Part shown: piece by piece, positions 1 to 12,800 of the stretch | Numbering within the stretch: the first letter of the stretch is position 1 | How the letters are laid out: each line of letters begins with the position of its first letter | DNA from: an uncultured Alphaproteobacteria bacterium | Lineage (GTDB): Bacteria; Pseudomonadota; Alphaproteobacteria; CAAHEQ01; UBA3637 | Length of the DNA stretch: 27,153 bases | Assembly: GCA_937935995.1 (NCBI GenBank) | Contig: CALGXF010000051.1 | Coordinates: 1 to 27,153, forward strand | Direction: 5' to 3' | Program-made: the position numbers and the translations under genes | The notes under the pieces: generated by a model | Database searches by the model: none | The model's input: the letters and a program-made list of their open reading frames with translations, nothing else | What the model was told of the DNA's origin: nothing

Positions 1-21
1 CCCCCCCCCAGAAAATGTCAA
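1..21 (-). promoter_or_regulatory. Truncated promoter: -35 followed by poly-G at the left end
   Basis: Read on the minus strand, a perfect TTGACA (16-21) is followed by six bases (TTTTCT) and then at least nine Gs that run off the window. If a -10 follows shortly after the run, the poly-G would fill the -35/-10 spacer, as in known phase-variable promoters such as Neisseria porA. The -10 and the gene it would serve lie outside the window, so this is a half-promoter inferred from one hexamer plus the homopolymer. A poly-G sequencing artefact at a contig end is the main alternative. Confidence 0.45.
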
Positions 22-566
22 GCGGAAAAATGCGAAATCCTGCAAAAAAATGAACTTCTATTGAGCACAGTATCAAAAACTTGCAACGGAACGTCGTCCT
101 AGAAGATTTTCTTTTAGGGAAATAGATACAGGTAGGCCGTAAACGAAAAGACCAAGATACATATGCGTGAGAAGGAGTGGTTTGAACCAACTCTGACAAA
201 CGTTCACAGATTAAAATAAAAGGGACATTCTGAACAACATTCACCCTTTCCCAAAAATGACATGTCTGAACTGGGATACCTGCTCCTCTCACTGGCATGG
301 ATATGTTACAAGAAGGAAGGGCTTTCCTCTTATTCACATGATAAAAAGAAAATCCCCTCTTTTGGTCGATTTTATAAAGTGTTCCTTTTCACTTAACTTC
401 CATAAAACAACACAAAGGCTATGAACCATTCCGAACGATGCCCCTTCATCCGGAACTTTCAAAAACCTAGCGGCGGGGATAAAATGTCTACTTCTAGTTC
501 TGCATAAAAAGAAGAAAGAACGACACTTTCATAAACCTAACGGCAGGGATGGGATGTCTACTTCTT
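22..566. other. Non-coding region downstream of tuf copy 1
   Basis: No convincing reading frame exists on either strand; stops are frequent in all frames and no small ORF has a good ribosome binding site. In the Rickettsia-type arrangement a tuf preceded by tRNA-Tyr/tRNA-Gly is followed by rpsJ and the S10 operon, but no ribosomal protein gene is present here. The stretch ends in a 70-bp tandem repeat next to the tuf terminator. I see no recognisable structured RNA, but a computed covariance-model search could find one. Confidence 0.5.
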
Positions 567-590
567 TTTCTGCACATAAAAAAGAAGAAG
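456..590. repeat. Imperfect 70-bp tandem repeat, two units
   Basis: Unit 1 starts at 456 and unit 2 at 526. Both begin CTTTC, carry AAACCTARCGGCRGGGAT, then ATGTCTACTTCT, then TTCTGCA and an A-rich GAAGAA stretch. Unit 2 runs into the tuf terminator, so unit 1 may be a relic of a duplicated tuf 3' end. The function is unknown. Confidence 0.6.
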
Positions 591-614
591 AGAAAGAAAA
601 TTCTTTCTCTTCTT
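578..614 (-). terminator. Rho-independent terminator of tuf copy 1
   Basis: On the minus strand a 14-bp perfect inverted repeat (585-598 with 601-614), AT-rich with GAAGAGAAAG-type arms, is followed by C and six Ts. It lies 21 bp after the tuf stop codon. The same structure is present after tuf copy 2. Confidence 0.75.
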
Positions 615-635
615 AACTTTTGGAATAAGAAACGC

Positions 636-1826
636 TTATTTCAAGATTTTGGACACGACACCGGCGCCAACTGTGTGACCACCTTCGCGAATCGCAAAAC
701 GTAAGCCTTCATCCATCGCAACTGGAACGATCAACTTCACTGTCATCTTGATGTTGTCTCCAGGCATAACCATTTCAACACCTTCCGGCAATTCAATCGT
801 GCCTGTCACATCCGTCGTACGGAAGTAGAATTGAGGACGATAGTTGCTGAAGAACGGCGTATGACGGCCACCTTCTTCTTTCGTCAAAATGTAGCATTCT
901 GCCGTAAAATCTGTGTGCGGCGTTATCGTTCCGGGCGCTGCCAATACTTGACCGCGTTCTACTTCTTCACGTTTCGTCCCACGTAACAACACTCCAACGT
1001 TGTCTCCGGCTTCACCTTGATCCAACAACTTACGGAACATTTCAATCCCGGTACACGTCGTCTTTTGCGTCGGACGCAAGCCTACGATTTCAACTTCGTC
1101 TCCAACTTTAATCACACCACGTTCAATACGACCCGTCACAACCGTTCCACGACCAGAAATGCTAAACACATCTTCAATCGGCATCAAATACGGTTTATCC
1201 TTCGGACGATCCGGTTGCGGAATGTAACGATCTACTTCTTCCATCAACTTGATAATCGAATCATGTCCGATTTCTGGATTCTTGCCTTCCAACGCACATA
1301 ACGCTGATCCCTTAACAATCGGAATTTCATCTCCGGGGAATTGATACGAGCTCAACAAATCACGGACTTCCATTTCAACCAATTCCAACAATTCAGGATC
1401 GTCTACTTGGTCGACTTTGTTCATGTAAACAACCAACGCCGGTACACCAACTTGACGTGCCAACAAAATGTGTTCACGTGTTTGCGGCATCGGACCATCC
1501 GCAGCACTCACAACCAATATCGCTCCGTCCATCTGCGCCGCACCCGTAATCATGTTCTTAACATAGTCCGCGTGGCCCGGGCAGTCTACGTGTGCATAGT
1601 GGCGGTTCGCCGTTTCATATTCAACGTGCGATGTGCTAATCGTAATCCCACGTGCGCGTTCTTCCGGCGCTTTATCAATGTTCGCATAATCTACAAACGC
1701 TGCCCCGCCTTGTTCCGCCAATACTTTCGTTATCGCTGCCGTCAGCGTCGTCTTCCCATGGTCAACGTGACCTATCGTCCCGATGTTGCAATGGGGTTTA
1801 CTTCTTTCAAACTTCTCTTTGGACAT
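636..1826 (-). CDS. tuf: Elongation factor Tu (copy 1)
   Basis: EF-Tu is the cytoplasmic GTPase that delivers aminoacyl-tRNA to the ribosomal A site. The 396-aa product has the full family length: G1 P-loop GHVDHGKT near residue 18, switch region RGITI, DCPGHADY (G3), NKVD (G4), then beta-barrel domains 2 and 3 ending VVSKILK. An upstream in-frame ATG at 1871 would add 15 residues (start MVGDKG), but family comparison and the second copy fix the start at 1826, MSKEKFERSK. The gene follows tRNA-Tyr and tRNA-Gly on the same strand, the order found upstream of E. coli tufB, and is probably co-transcribed with them from the promoter near 2123-2153. The protein is identical to that of copy 2. Confidence 0.97.
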   Translation of the reverse strand: MSKEKFERSKPHCNIGTIGHVDHGKTTLTAAITKVLAEQGGAAFVDYANIDKAPEERARGITISTSHVEYETANRHYAHVDCPGHADYVKNMITGAAQMDGAILVVSAADGPMPQTREHILLARQVGVPALVVYMNKVDQVDDPELLELVEMEVRDLLSSYQFPGDEIPIVKGSALCALEGKNPEIGHDSIIKLMEEVDRYIPQPDRPKDKPYLMPIEDVFSISGRGTVVTGRIERGVIKVGDEVEIVGLRPTQKTTCTGIEMFRKLLDQGEAGDNVGVLLRGTKREEVERGQVLAAPGTITPHTDFTAECYILTKEEGGRHTPFFSNYRPQFYFRTTDVTGTIELPEGVEMVMPGDNIKMTVKLIVPVAMDEGLRFAIREGGHTVGAGVVSKILK

Positions 1827-1907
1827 CCTTCTCTTCCTTAACGTAAAAGTTAATCCTTTATCCCCCACCATGGGGAAATGCCCTCACCATGAGAGCGTTA
1901 CAAAAAC

Positions 1908-1981
1908 TGGAGCGGGTGAAGGGAATCGAACCCTCACGACCAGCTTGGAAGGCTGGGGCTCTACCATTGAGCTACACCCGC
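1908..1981 (-). tRNA. tRNA-Gly (anticodon TCC)
   Basis: Minus-strand cloverleaf of 74 nt with CCA encoded (1908-1910). The acceptor GCGGGTG pairs with CACCCGC, the anticodon stem CCAGC/GCTGG encloses the TCC loop, and the T-arm carries GGTTCGATTCC. It lies between tRNA-Tyr and tuf. Confidence 0.95.
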
Positions 1982-1993
1982 ATCTTCTTTTTC

Positions 1994-2079
1994 TGGTGGA
2001 AAGGGGTGGATTCGAACCACCGTACTCAAAAGAGGGCAGATTTACAGTCTGCTGCCATTAACCACTCGGCCACCTTTCC
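1994..2079 (-). tRNA. tRNA-Tyr (anticodon GTA)
   Basis: Minus-strand class II tRNA of 86 nt with a long variable arm and encoded CCA (1994-1996). The acceptor GGAAAGG pairs with CCTTTCC; the anticodon stem GCAGA/TCTGC holds the loop with GTA. It is the first gene of the tRNA-Tyr/tRNA-Gly/tuf unit. Confidence 0.95.
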
Positions 2080-2122
2080 ACACTCGGAAAAAGAATCTAG
2101 CCTTTCAAGACCAGATAGGCCA

Positions 2123-2153
2123 ATACTATGCAAAGAAATTAACCTCTTGTCAA
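2123..2153 (-). promoter_or_regulatory. Sigma-70-type promoter of the tRNA-Tyr/tRNA-Gly/tuf unit
   Basis: On the minus strand TTGACA (2148-2153) is followed after 17 bp by CATAGT, or after 19 bp by TAGTAT (2123-2128). It sits about 45 bp upstream of tRNA-Tyr and is the only good promoter before the unit. Confidence 0.7.
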
Positions 2154-2245
2154 CAGAAAAAAAAAGGTTTATATCTTTTTGTGAAGCACAAAATAGTCAA
2201 GTTATTGATTTTTAACAAAAAGACATAAATCGAAAGACATTCGAA

Positions 2246-2983
2246 ATGAAAAAAAACAAACAAAAATCGACTTTCTGGCTGTACGGACACCATGCTGTTA
2301 TGGCCGCTTTACGTAACGAAAACAGAGAAAAAATCGAGATTCGCTTAACAAATGAGTCGGGAATTGATAAAAAACTCCTTAAAAATCTGCCTGTTAAAGT
2401 CGTTTCCAAACAAGAATTGGATTCTTTGTTGCCGCCGGGAGCCATTCATCAAGGCGTCGCTTTATCGGTCAAGCCGTTGGAGCCGGTTTACATTGAAGAT
2501 ATTGTCCGCGTGACGCAATCAAAAGAGCGCAGTGTTCTTTTGATATTAGACCAAGTAACGGATCCCCATAACATCGGGGCTATTTTGCGTTCATCTGCCG
2601 CATTTAATGCTGACGCCGTGATTTTACCGGACGCCAACGCACCCGAAGAAACCGGAACACTGGCAAAATCGGCATGCGGGGCTTTAGAAAGCATTCCGTT
2701 AGTACGAGTTGCCAATTTGGTTCGCGCCATCCAAGAATTAAAAGACGCCGGATATTGGGTTTTGGGATTAGACGGGTACGCCACTCAATTTATCACAGAC
2801 AATAAATTGCCGAATAAAACGGTTTTTGTTTTAGGCTCCGAAGGAGAAGGCATGCGCCGGTTAACCGCCGAAAAGTGTGATTATACGATTAAGTTGCCGA
2901 TTTCCGACAAAATGGAAAGTTTAAATGTTTCCAACGCGGCGGCCATTGCTTTATACGAATTTTATCGCTCGCCGCACCCGTAA
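2246..2983 (+). CDS. rlmB: 23S rRNA (guanosine-2'-O-)-methyltransferase RlmB, TrmH/SPOUT family
   Basis: Members of this family transfer a methyl group from S-adenosylmethionine to the 2'-OH of G2251 in the peptidyl-transferase loop of 23S rRNA. The 245-aa protein has the family length: an N-terminal substrate-binding region with the start WLYGHHAVMAAL, then the SPOUT knot with motif 1 NIGAILRSSAAFNADAVIL near residue 112, motif 2 VFVLGSEGEGMRRL near 192, and motif 3 LPISDKMESLNVSNAAAIAL near the C-terminus. The start codon lacks a clear Shine-Dalgarno, but the KQKSTFWLYGHHAV start fits the family. The gene is transcribed away from tRNA-Tyr and seems to be a single unit. A closely related TrmH-type tRNA methylase is less likely given the N-terminal domain. 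Confidence 0.9.
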   Translation: MKKNKQKSTFWLYGHHAVMAALRNENREKIEIRLTNESGIDKKLLKNLPVKVVSKQELDSLLPPGAIHQGVALSVKPLEPVYIEDIVRVTQSKERSVLLILDQVTDPHNIGAILRSSAAFNADAVILPDANAPEETGTLAKSACGALESIPLVRVANLVRAIQELKDAGYWVLGLDGYATQFITDNKLPNKTVFVLGSEGEGMRRLTAEKCDYTIKLPISDKMESLNVSNAAAIALYEFYRSPHP

Positions 2984-3053
2984 ACGTTTCGGGCATTTAA
3001 AAAGCTCGCGTTCCTGATAAAAATGTGTTACAATGAAAGAAAAGGAGAACAAA

Positions 3054-3728
3054 ATGCCGCGTGAAACATTATTGGATCGTCTTAATCAATTAGGAAAACG
3101 GTTAGCGCCTGCCGCTGCTGCCGCGACGGTTTTCCTTTCGCCGACTGCAAAAGCGCAAGATGCTCGTCCGAATCAGGAATTGGCTTGGATGAACGCCTCT
3201 TCAGAATTAAGCCAATGGTTTTATCAAGAACCCGTCGGAAACGGTTTTCGCCAAACGCCCATTGATAAAATTGATGAAACGGTTCTTAAAAACGGTAAAC
3301 TGGATCTCATCAAAAACGGATGGAATCAAACTTTATTGACGGCGGCTGTGATGAACGGGAAAACCCGTACGGTTGATTTATTATTAAATGCCGGCGCTTC
3401 TCCCGATAAAAAAAACGGGCTGAATCAATATCCGCTTTTTCTGGCCGTCCAAGCGGCCGGCAGAGCCAACAATCCCGCCGGGTTGTCCGTTATTCAATCG
3501 CTGGTAAAAGCCGGCGCACAATTGAATATAACCGATGAAAACGGACAGACGCCGTTGATGATGGCGGCAAAGCATGGGCAAACACAAATTATGGACTTAT
3601 TGATTTCAGCCGGAGCCGACAAAGACATGAAAGACAAAGCCGGTAAAACAGCTGCGGATTTATATGCACGGCATCAGCAGGCGCTTCATCCTCTTTTAGC
3701 GCATCAATTGAAAGGTATCGAAAAATAA
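3054..3728 (+). CDS. Exported ankyrin-repeat protein
   Basis: The 224-aa product starts with a charged N-region and a signal-peptide-like stretch APAAAAATVFLSPTAKA, with a likely cleavage after AKA (about residue 34). Two to three ankyrin repeats follow, recognisable by TLLTAAVMNGKTRTVDLLLNAGA and TPLMMAAKHGQTQIMDLLISAGAD. Ankyrin repeats bind proteins, so a periplasmic or secreted partner-binding role is inferred; nothing indicates the target. An upstream ATG at 3033 is in frame, but the AAAGGAGAAC Shine-Dalgarno sits directly before 3054, so I chose 3054. It lies 70 bp after rlmB and may be read with it or from a weak TACAAT -10 near 3029. Confidence 0.85.
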   Translation: MPRETLLDRLNQLGKRLAPAAAAATVFLSPTAKAQDARPNQELAWMNASSELSQWFYQEPVGNGFRQTPIDKIDETVLKNGKLDLIKNGWNQTLLTAAVMNGKTRTVDLLLNAGASPDKKNGLNQYPLFLAVQAAGRANNPAGLSVIQSLVKAGAQLNITDENGQTPLMMAAKHGQTQIMDLLISAGADKDMKDKAGKTAADLYARHQQALHPLLAHQLKGIEK

Positions 3729-3741
3729 ATTCATAATTTTT

Positions 3742-3771
3742 TTGGACAAACGGCTTTTTATTTGTTAAAAT
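3742..3771 (+). promoter_or_regulatory. Promoter of the 3793-5198 gene cluster
   Basis: TTGGAC (3742-3747), 18-bp spacer, then TAAAAT (3766-3771) preceded by TG one base upstream (extended -10). It lies 22 bp before the start at 3793, in the gap after the ankyrin gene. The match is good but not perfect. Confidence 0.6.
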
Positions 3772-3792
3772 AAATAAATGAAAGGAGATAAC

Positions 3793-4008
3793 ATGTTGCT
3801 TGAAACAATTACCCCATTATCTCAAATTAAAGCCGGTGACGGAAAACCCGAAACCGTCTGTGATAAACCGTTAACCCCCGAAATGGTTAAAGCAATTTCA
3901 ATGAAAATGTGTGCCAAATTAGGTTTGCATCCAATCGGAGAACCCGAACGGATGGGCGTGCCGGCACCGAATGCTGCCTTGTTACAGGCGCGAGGAGAGA
4001 CGCGATGA
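3793..4008 (+). CDS. Small protein of unknown function (71 aa)
   Basis: The ORF can be opened at 3778, but AAAGGAGATAAC immediately precedes ATG 3793, so the protein probably starts MLLETITPLS. It is soluble, without a signal peptide or membrane segment, and shows no motif I recognise. The stop codon overlaps the next start (ATGA at 4005-4008), which indicates translational coupling with the 104-aa protein. It is the first gene of a three-gene cluster ending at the terminator at 5200. Confidence 0.7.
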   Translation: MLLETITPLSQIKAGDGKPETVCDKPLTPEMVKAISMKMCAKLGLHPIGEPERMGVPAPNAALLQARGETR

Positions 4009-4319
4009 ACTGGCTGCAAGAACGAACATACTATATTCAACGAACACAAGAAGGTGTTTTCTTGGTGTTTATCAGTGCGCGAAAAGATGATGCTGTCGGT
4101 GCAACAATTCAATATGATGGCCGAGATCATGCTTTGTTTTTACGCAAACCGATGGAATCCATCATTTTGGATTACATCAATCCGACTGTTCATGAACCGT
4201 TGTTAAAATCACCGTTTGTCGAAATGGTTGAAATTGACACGTCGGATGAAGAAGTCGAGCGGGATTACAAAGTTCCCGTTAAACAAGTTCCCCAAGTAAC
4301 CGTTATTTTAAGAAAATAG
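4005..4319 (+). CDS. Hypothetical protein (104 aa), coupled to its neighbour
   Basis: The true start is ATG 4005, preceded by GAGGAGAGACGCG; the open frame further upstream overlaps the previous gene and is not coding. The product, beginning MNWLQERTYYIQRTQEGVFL, has a beta-rich look with a basic C-terminus (VTVILRK) and no signal or membrane segment. I recognise no family. The 4-bp overlap with the preceding gene and the 10-bp gap to the following gene point to one operon. Confidence 0.75.
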   Translation: MNWLQERTYYIQRTQEGVFLVFISARKDDAVGATIQYDGRDHALFLRKPMESIILDYINPTVHEPLLKSPFVEMVEIDTSDEEVERDYKVPVKQVPQVTVILRK

Positions 4320-4329
4320 GAGACATTAA

Positions 4330-5198
4330 ATGGATATAGAACAAATGAAACAGCAAAAAGAAGCTGAAAAAACGGCTTCCGAAAAAACACATACCCCCCC
4401 CCCCAATCTGCCGATAAACCGGCAACCAACAACGGCGGTGATTTAAATAAAGAAATAGATTACCTCAATACATTATCGCGCGTTGTTCAATTCTTTTCAA
4501 TGGCTGCAACCGGCCGCGCTTCCGAAACATCTAATCTCAACAGCGAATTTAATCAAGTTTACGAACTTATTCATAATCCACCGACGACACAGGTCAGCGA
4601 TGCTATGCGCGATTGTGCAGCGCTCATCAAAACAGGGTGCCAGCGGATTCTCGAAAGTTCAGACACGGCGTCACATCACAGTCTTGATGCCGAAAACCGG
4701 CAAAAAGCGCAGACATTAGCGTCTATGCAGACCGTAAAAGGAGCTACCGTTGAAAAAGACTTGCAAGTTTTAATCGACTTACATAAAACGGCCATTAAAG
4801 AAAAAATTTCTCAATTAAAGTGGGCACATCCCGGACAGGATTTATCTAAACTGGAAGCAATTGAAAAGGATATCAGTCAGTTGTCAGCCGCTGATACCGG
4901 ACAGATTGAAACCAAAGCCGCTCAAGTTCAGAGCAAATCCGATGAAGCCGAAAAAGAAGCGCAAAAAAAGGAGGAAGAAAAACAAAAAACGACTCCCAAA
5001 AAAGCACCCGACAAAGAAGATACAGTCGGATTTGCTTTAGGGCTTGTTTGGCGTGCCGCAAATGCAGGCCATGTAGAGGCTCCAACCATTCCGCCCTTGT
5101 CACCGGAACCTACGGCCATTTCAACGTTTATGGATGAACGCTACAGTGGTCCCCGAACGGTCAATGTTCAACAACCGCGAAAAAACAATGGTCGATAA
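4330..5198 (+). CDS. Coiled-coil-like protein interrupted at a poly-C tract (candidate phase-variable gene)
   Basis: Translation from ATG 4330 (Shine-Dalgarno AGGAGA at 4318-4323, 10 bp after the previous gene) gives MDIEQMKQQKEAEKTASEKT and then enters an 11-C run (4394-4404). In this phase it ends at a TAA near 4444 after about 38 codons. One more C (12) or two fewer (9) would join it to the long frame that continues QSADKPATNNGG and runs to 5198, giving a protein of 288-289 aa. The body is hydrophilic and Lys/Glu/Ala-rich (AEKEAQKKEEEKQK), probably helical, and ends in a Pro-rich tail. An internal ATG at 4500 opens a 232-aa ORF but has no Shine-Dalgarno and ignores the clearly coding 32 codons between the tract and 4500. 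No family is recognised. An assembly error in the homopolymer is possible. Confidence 0.7.
4394..4404 (+). repeat. Homopolymer C11 inside a coding sequence
   Basis: Eleven consecutive Cs encode the Pro stretch near codon 23 of the gene at 4330. Frame analysis shows 11 is the off state and 9 or 12 the on state. The contig ends are the only other C runs of nine or more that I found in the window. Confidence 0.9.
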
Positions 5199-5199
5199 C

Positions 5200-5223
5200 A
5201 AAAGCCCCTTTCGGGGCTTTTCC
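5200..5223. terminator. Bidirectional rho-independent terminator
   Basis: A perfect hairpin AAAAGCCCC-TTTC-GGGGCTTTT with As on one side and Ts on the other. It ends the plus-strand cluster at 5198 and would equally stop the convergent minus-strand pseudogene ending at 5224. Confidence 0.85.
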
Positions 5224-5497
5224 TTAATGTGTTTTTTCTCCTGTTGAAAAACCGATTTTGGCTTTTTTAGGAAATGCATCTTCTGGCGGAGGAGACGGAA
5301 TAAATTTTTGCGGCAATCCTAAAAAAAACAAACGCCGTCGCCCGATGCACATAGCTCATTCCTTGCAATAAATATCCGGCGACACGTCCCCATTTCCGTT
5401 TTGTTTTCGAAAGTAATTTTCCCTTTTCTGCCACAAAACGTGCATCTGCATAACATGCTTTTTCAAGGACAGCTCATGTTTCTTTTAATGATGACAT
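5224..5497 (-). pseudogene. Decayed small gene (would encode about 90 aa)
   Basis: On the minus strand ATG at 5497 has a strong Shine-Dalgarno (GGGAGGAG), but codon 8 is TGA (5474-5476). After it the frame reads on with coding character (RFVAEKGKLLSKTKRKWGRV, then GYLLQGMSYVHRATAFVFF) to an eight-base homopolymer (A8 on the plus strand, 5321-5328), where removing one base restores a Pro-rich tail LPQKFIPSPPPEDAFPKK ending at TAA 5224-5226. So one nonsense change and one homopolymer indel separate it from an intact ORF with a basic region and a hydrophobic segment. The family is unknown. Sequencing error could explain one lesion but hardly both. Confidence 0.6.
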
Positions 5498-5552
5498 AAT
5501 GCCGGCTCCTCCCGATGTTTTATTATCGCGTACTTTTAAGATTTTCCCAAAT

Positions 5553-5587
5553 AAAAACTCCCCGCAGTCACCCGCAGGGAGCTTTTA
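5553..5587 (-). terminator. Rho-independent terminator of the rpoBC operon
   Basis: On the minus strand CTCCCTGCGG, loop GTGA, CTGCGGGGAG (two wobble pairs) is followed by TTTTT. It sits 18 bp after the rpoC stop. Confidence 0.85.
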
Positions 5588-5604
5588 TTCCAACGGTATT
5601 TCGG

Positions 5605-9792
<4,188 letters not shown>

Positions 9793-9848
9793 GCTTTTCC
9801 TCTACATCAAAGGGTTTAGGAGCCGGACCTGCCGGCCCCTTATTTTAC

Positions 9849-12800
9849 TTAAACTTCTTTTTGGTTCAATTCAACATCCAAACACAAGGACCGCATTTCT
9901 TTCACCAACACGTTGAAAGATTCCGGAATACCTGATTCGAAGTTGTCATCGCCTCTTACCAAAGTTTCATAGACTTTCGTCCGGCCGGACACGTCATCGG
10001 ATTTCACCGTGAGCATTTCTTGCAAGGTGTATGCAGCACCGTATGCTTCCAACGCCCACACTTCCATTTCACCGAAACGCTGGCCACCGAATTGAGCCTT
10101 ACCACCTAACGGCTGTTGTGTTACCAAGCTGTACGCCCCGATAGAACGTGCATGGATTTTTTCATCAACCAAGTGGTGCAGCTTCAACATGTACATGTAA
10201 CCAATCGTGACTTTGCGGTCAAACGGTTCACCCGTCAAGCCGTCATACAACGTCACTTGACCGGACTTATCCAGACCCGCTTTTTCAAACATGCGGTTGA
10301 TATCGGCTTCATGAGCCCCGTCAAAGACCGGCGTTGCAATCGGCACACCGCCTTTTAAGTTTTGAGCCAATTCCAAAACTTCTTTGTCCGTCATGTCGGC
10401 AATTTCTTTTTGATATTCGTCTTTTTCGTAAATATCATCCAGTTTTTTGCGCAAATCCGCCATAGTTGCTTCGTCTTTTTGAATGGCGTCGACAACCTTG
10501 CCGATTTGAACCCCGAGTTCATGACAAGCATAGCCCAAGTGTGTTTCCAAAACCTGTCCCACGTTCATCCGAGACGGCACCCCTAACGGGTTTAACACGA
10601 TATCCATCGGTGTTCCGTCTTCGGTATACGGCATGTCTTCAATCGGCAAAATCCGAGAAACCACACCTTTATTTCCGTGGCGGCCGGCCATTTTATCACC
10701 CGGCTGTAATTTCCGCTTCACGGCAATAAACACTTTGACCGTTTTTAACACGCCCGGCAACATTTCATCACCACGCTGTGCTTTTTCAACACGGTTTTCA
10801 AACTTGGCTTGCAACGCTTTTTCGGCTTCTTCCAAAGTTGCTGTCATTTGTTCGATTTGTTTCATAACCGCATCGTCTTTGACAACAATCTTTTTGTAAT
10901 GACCGACAGATAAATCCTTCAAAGCCTCTTCCGTAATCACGGTTCCTTCCGGCAACACATCGCTTTTCGCGCTGGTTTGACCTAAAACCAAAGATTTAAC
11001 CCGATCCATAAAGCTGCCTTGTAAAATCTTGCGTTCGTCATCGCGGTCTTTGGCTAAACGATCAATTTCCGCTTGTTCAATCGACAAAGCCCGTTCATCT
11101 TTGTCCAGCCCGCGACGCGTAAAGACGCGCACATCAACGACTGTCCCTTGAATTCCCGGCGGTACCCGCAAAGATGTATCCCGTACATCCGCTGCCTTTT
11201 CACCGAAAATCGTCCGCAGCAATTTTTCTTCCGGCGTCATGACCGTTTCACCTTTCGGAGTCACTTTACCGACCAAAATATCACCCGCTTTCACTTCGGC
11301 ACCGATGTAAACAATACCGGTTTCATCCAATTGTTTCAGTGCTTCTTCACCAACGTTCGGAATATCCCGGGAAATTTCTTCCGGCCCCAACTTTGTATCA
11401 CGCGCCATCACTTCGAATTCATCAATGTGAATGGAAGTAAACACGTCGTCACGGGCAATGCGTTCGGAAATCAAGATAGAGTCTTCAAAGTTATATCCGT
11501 TCCACGGCATAAACGCGACCAAGACGTTGCGCCCCAAAGCCAATTCACCCAAATCCGTTGACGGGCCGTCCGCAATGATATCGCCTTTGGCCACCACATC
11601 CCCGACCTTCACCAAAGGCCGTTGAGACATGCACGTTCCCGTGTTGGAACGTTGGAATTTTTGCAATGTGTAAATATCAACCGCAGACGTTGATGCATCC
11701 ACGTCTTCCGTGGCTTTAATAACAATACGCATGGCATCGACTTGAGAAACAACACCTGCCCGTTTCGCCAAAATAGAGGCTCCGGAGTCTCTGGCAACCG
11801 GCGCTTCCATGCCTGTTCCGACCAAAGGAGCCGTGTTTTTCAGCAAAGGAACGCCTTGTTTTTGCATGTTAGATCCCATCAAAGCCCGGTTCGCGTCATC
11901 GTTTTCCAAGAACGGAATCAACGCAGCTGCGACAGAAACCAATTGCTTCGGAGACACATCAATAAAATCAACATCTTCCGGACGCGCCAAAATGACTTCG
12001 CCGTCCCGACGGCTGGTCACCAATTCTTCAACCAACATGCCATCTTTTGTCGCCACGTTCGCCTGTGCAATTGTGTGTCCGACTTCATCCATAGCCGTCA
12101 TATAGACGACTTCATCCGTCAGATGACGATCCACAACCCGGCGATACGGTGTTTCAATAAACCCGTATTTGTTAATCCGCGCATAGGTCGCCAACGAGTT
12201 AATCAACCCAATATTTTGACCTTCCGGCGTTTCAATCGGACAAATCCGGCCATAGTGTGTCGGGTGCACGTCACGGACTTCAAAACCTGCCCGTTCACGT
12301 GTCAAACCACCCGGTCCCAAAGCCGACAACCGACGTTTATGCGTCACTTCGGACAAGGGGTTGTTTTGATCCATAAATTGGCTCAATTGGCTGGACGCAA
12401 AGAATTCACGCACCGCACTGGATAACGGTTTAGCATTGATTAAATCATGCGGCATCACCGTATCGATTTCAATCGAGCTCATCCGTTCACGAATAGACCG
12501 TTCCATCCGCAATAACCCGATGCGGTATTGGTTTTCCATTAATTCGCCCACAGAACGCACACGGCGGTTACCCAAGTTGTCAATGTCATCCACCGTTCCG
12601 CGACCGTCTTTTAAATCCAACAAGATTTTAACAATCGCCAAAATATCTTCTTTGCGCAAAATACGCACAGTATCCGGCACGTCTTTAAAGCCTAACCGAC
12701 CGTTCATCTTCACGCGGCCGACAGCCGATAAATCATACCGTTCCAAACTAAAGAACATAGACCGGAACAAATTATCCGCCGTTTCAACTGTTGGCGGTTC

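Larger units (their letters stand above)
567..1839 (-). repeat. Long direct repeat, copy 1 (tuf plus terminator)
   Basis: This 1,273-bp segment recurs at 19144-20416 in the same orientation and appears identical base for base. It begins just beyond the tuf terminator and ends 13 bp upstream of the start codon, so it includes the whole gene, its SD region and its terminator. Flanking sequences are unrelated on both sides. Such near-identity of paired tuf genes is normally kept by gene conversion. Confidence 0.9.

Noticed and set aside
1..9. Left-end poly-C as a pure sequencing artefact
   Set aside because: Not fully excluded, but the perfect -35 six bases away and the right-end poly-C in the wrong orientation for a poly-G read tail argue for real tracts.
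456..590. CRISPR-like repeats
   Set aside because: Only two diverged direct units with no spacer structure.
636..1871. A 411-aa version of EF-Tu starting at 1871
   Set aside because: The extra 15 residues come from non-homologous sequence upstream; the second copy and the family start at MSKEKFERSK (1826).
1783..2215. Plus-strand ORFs reading GIEPSRPAWKAGALPLSYTR and similar
   Set aside because: These are classic false translations across the tRNA-Gly and tRNA-Tyr genes on the other strand.
4500..5198. A 232-aa ORF starting at ATG 4500 as the complete gene
   Set aside because: There is no Shine-Dalgarno before 4500, and the same frame is coding-like back to the poly-C tract; the joined gene from 4330 is a better model.
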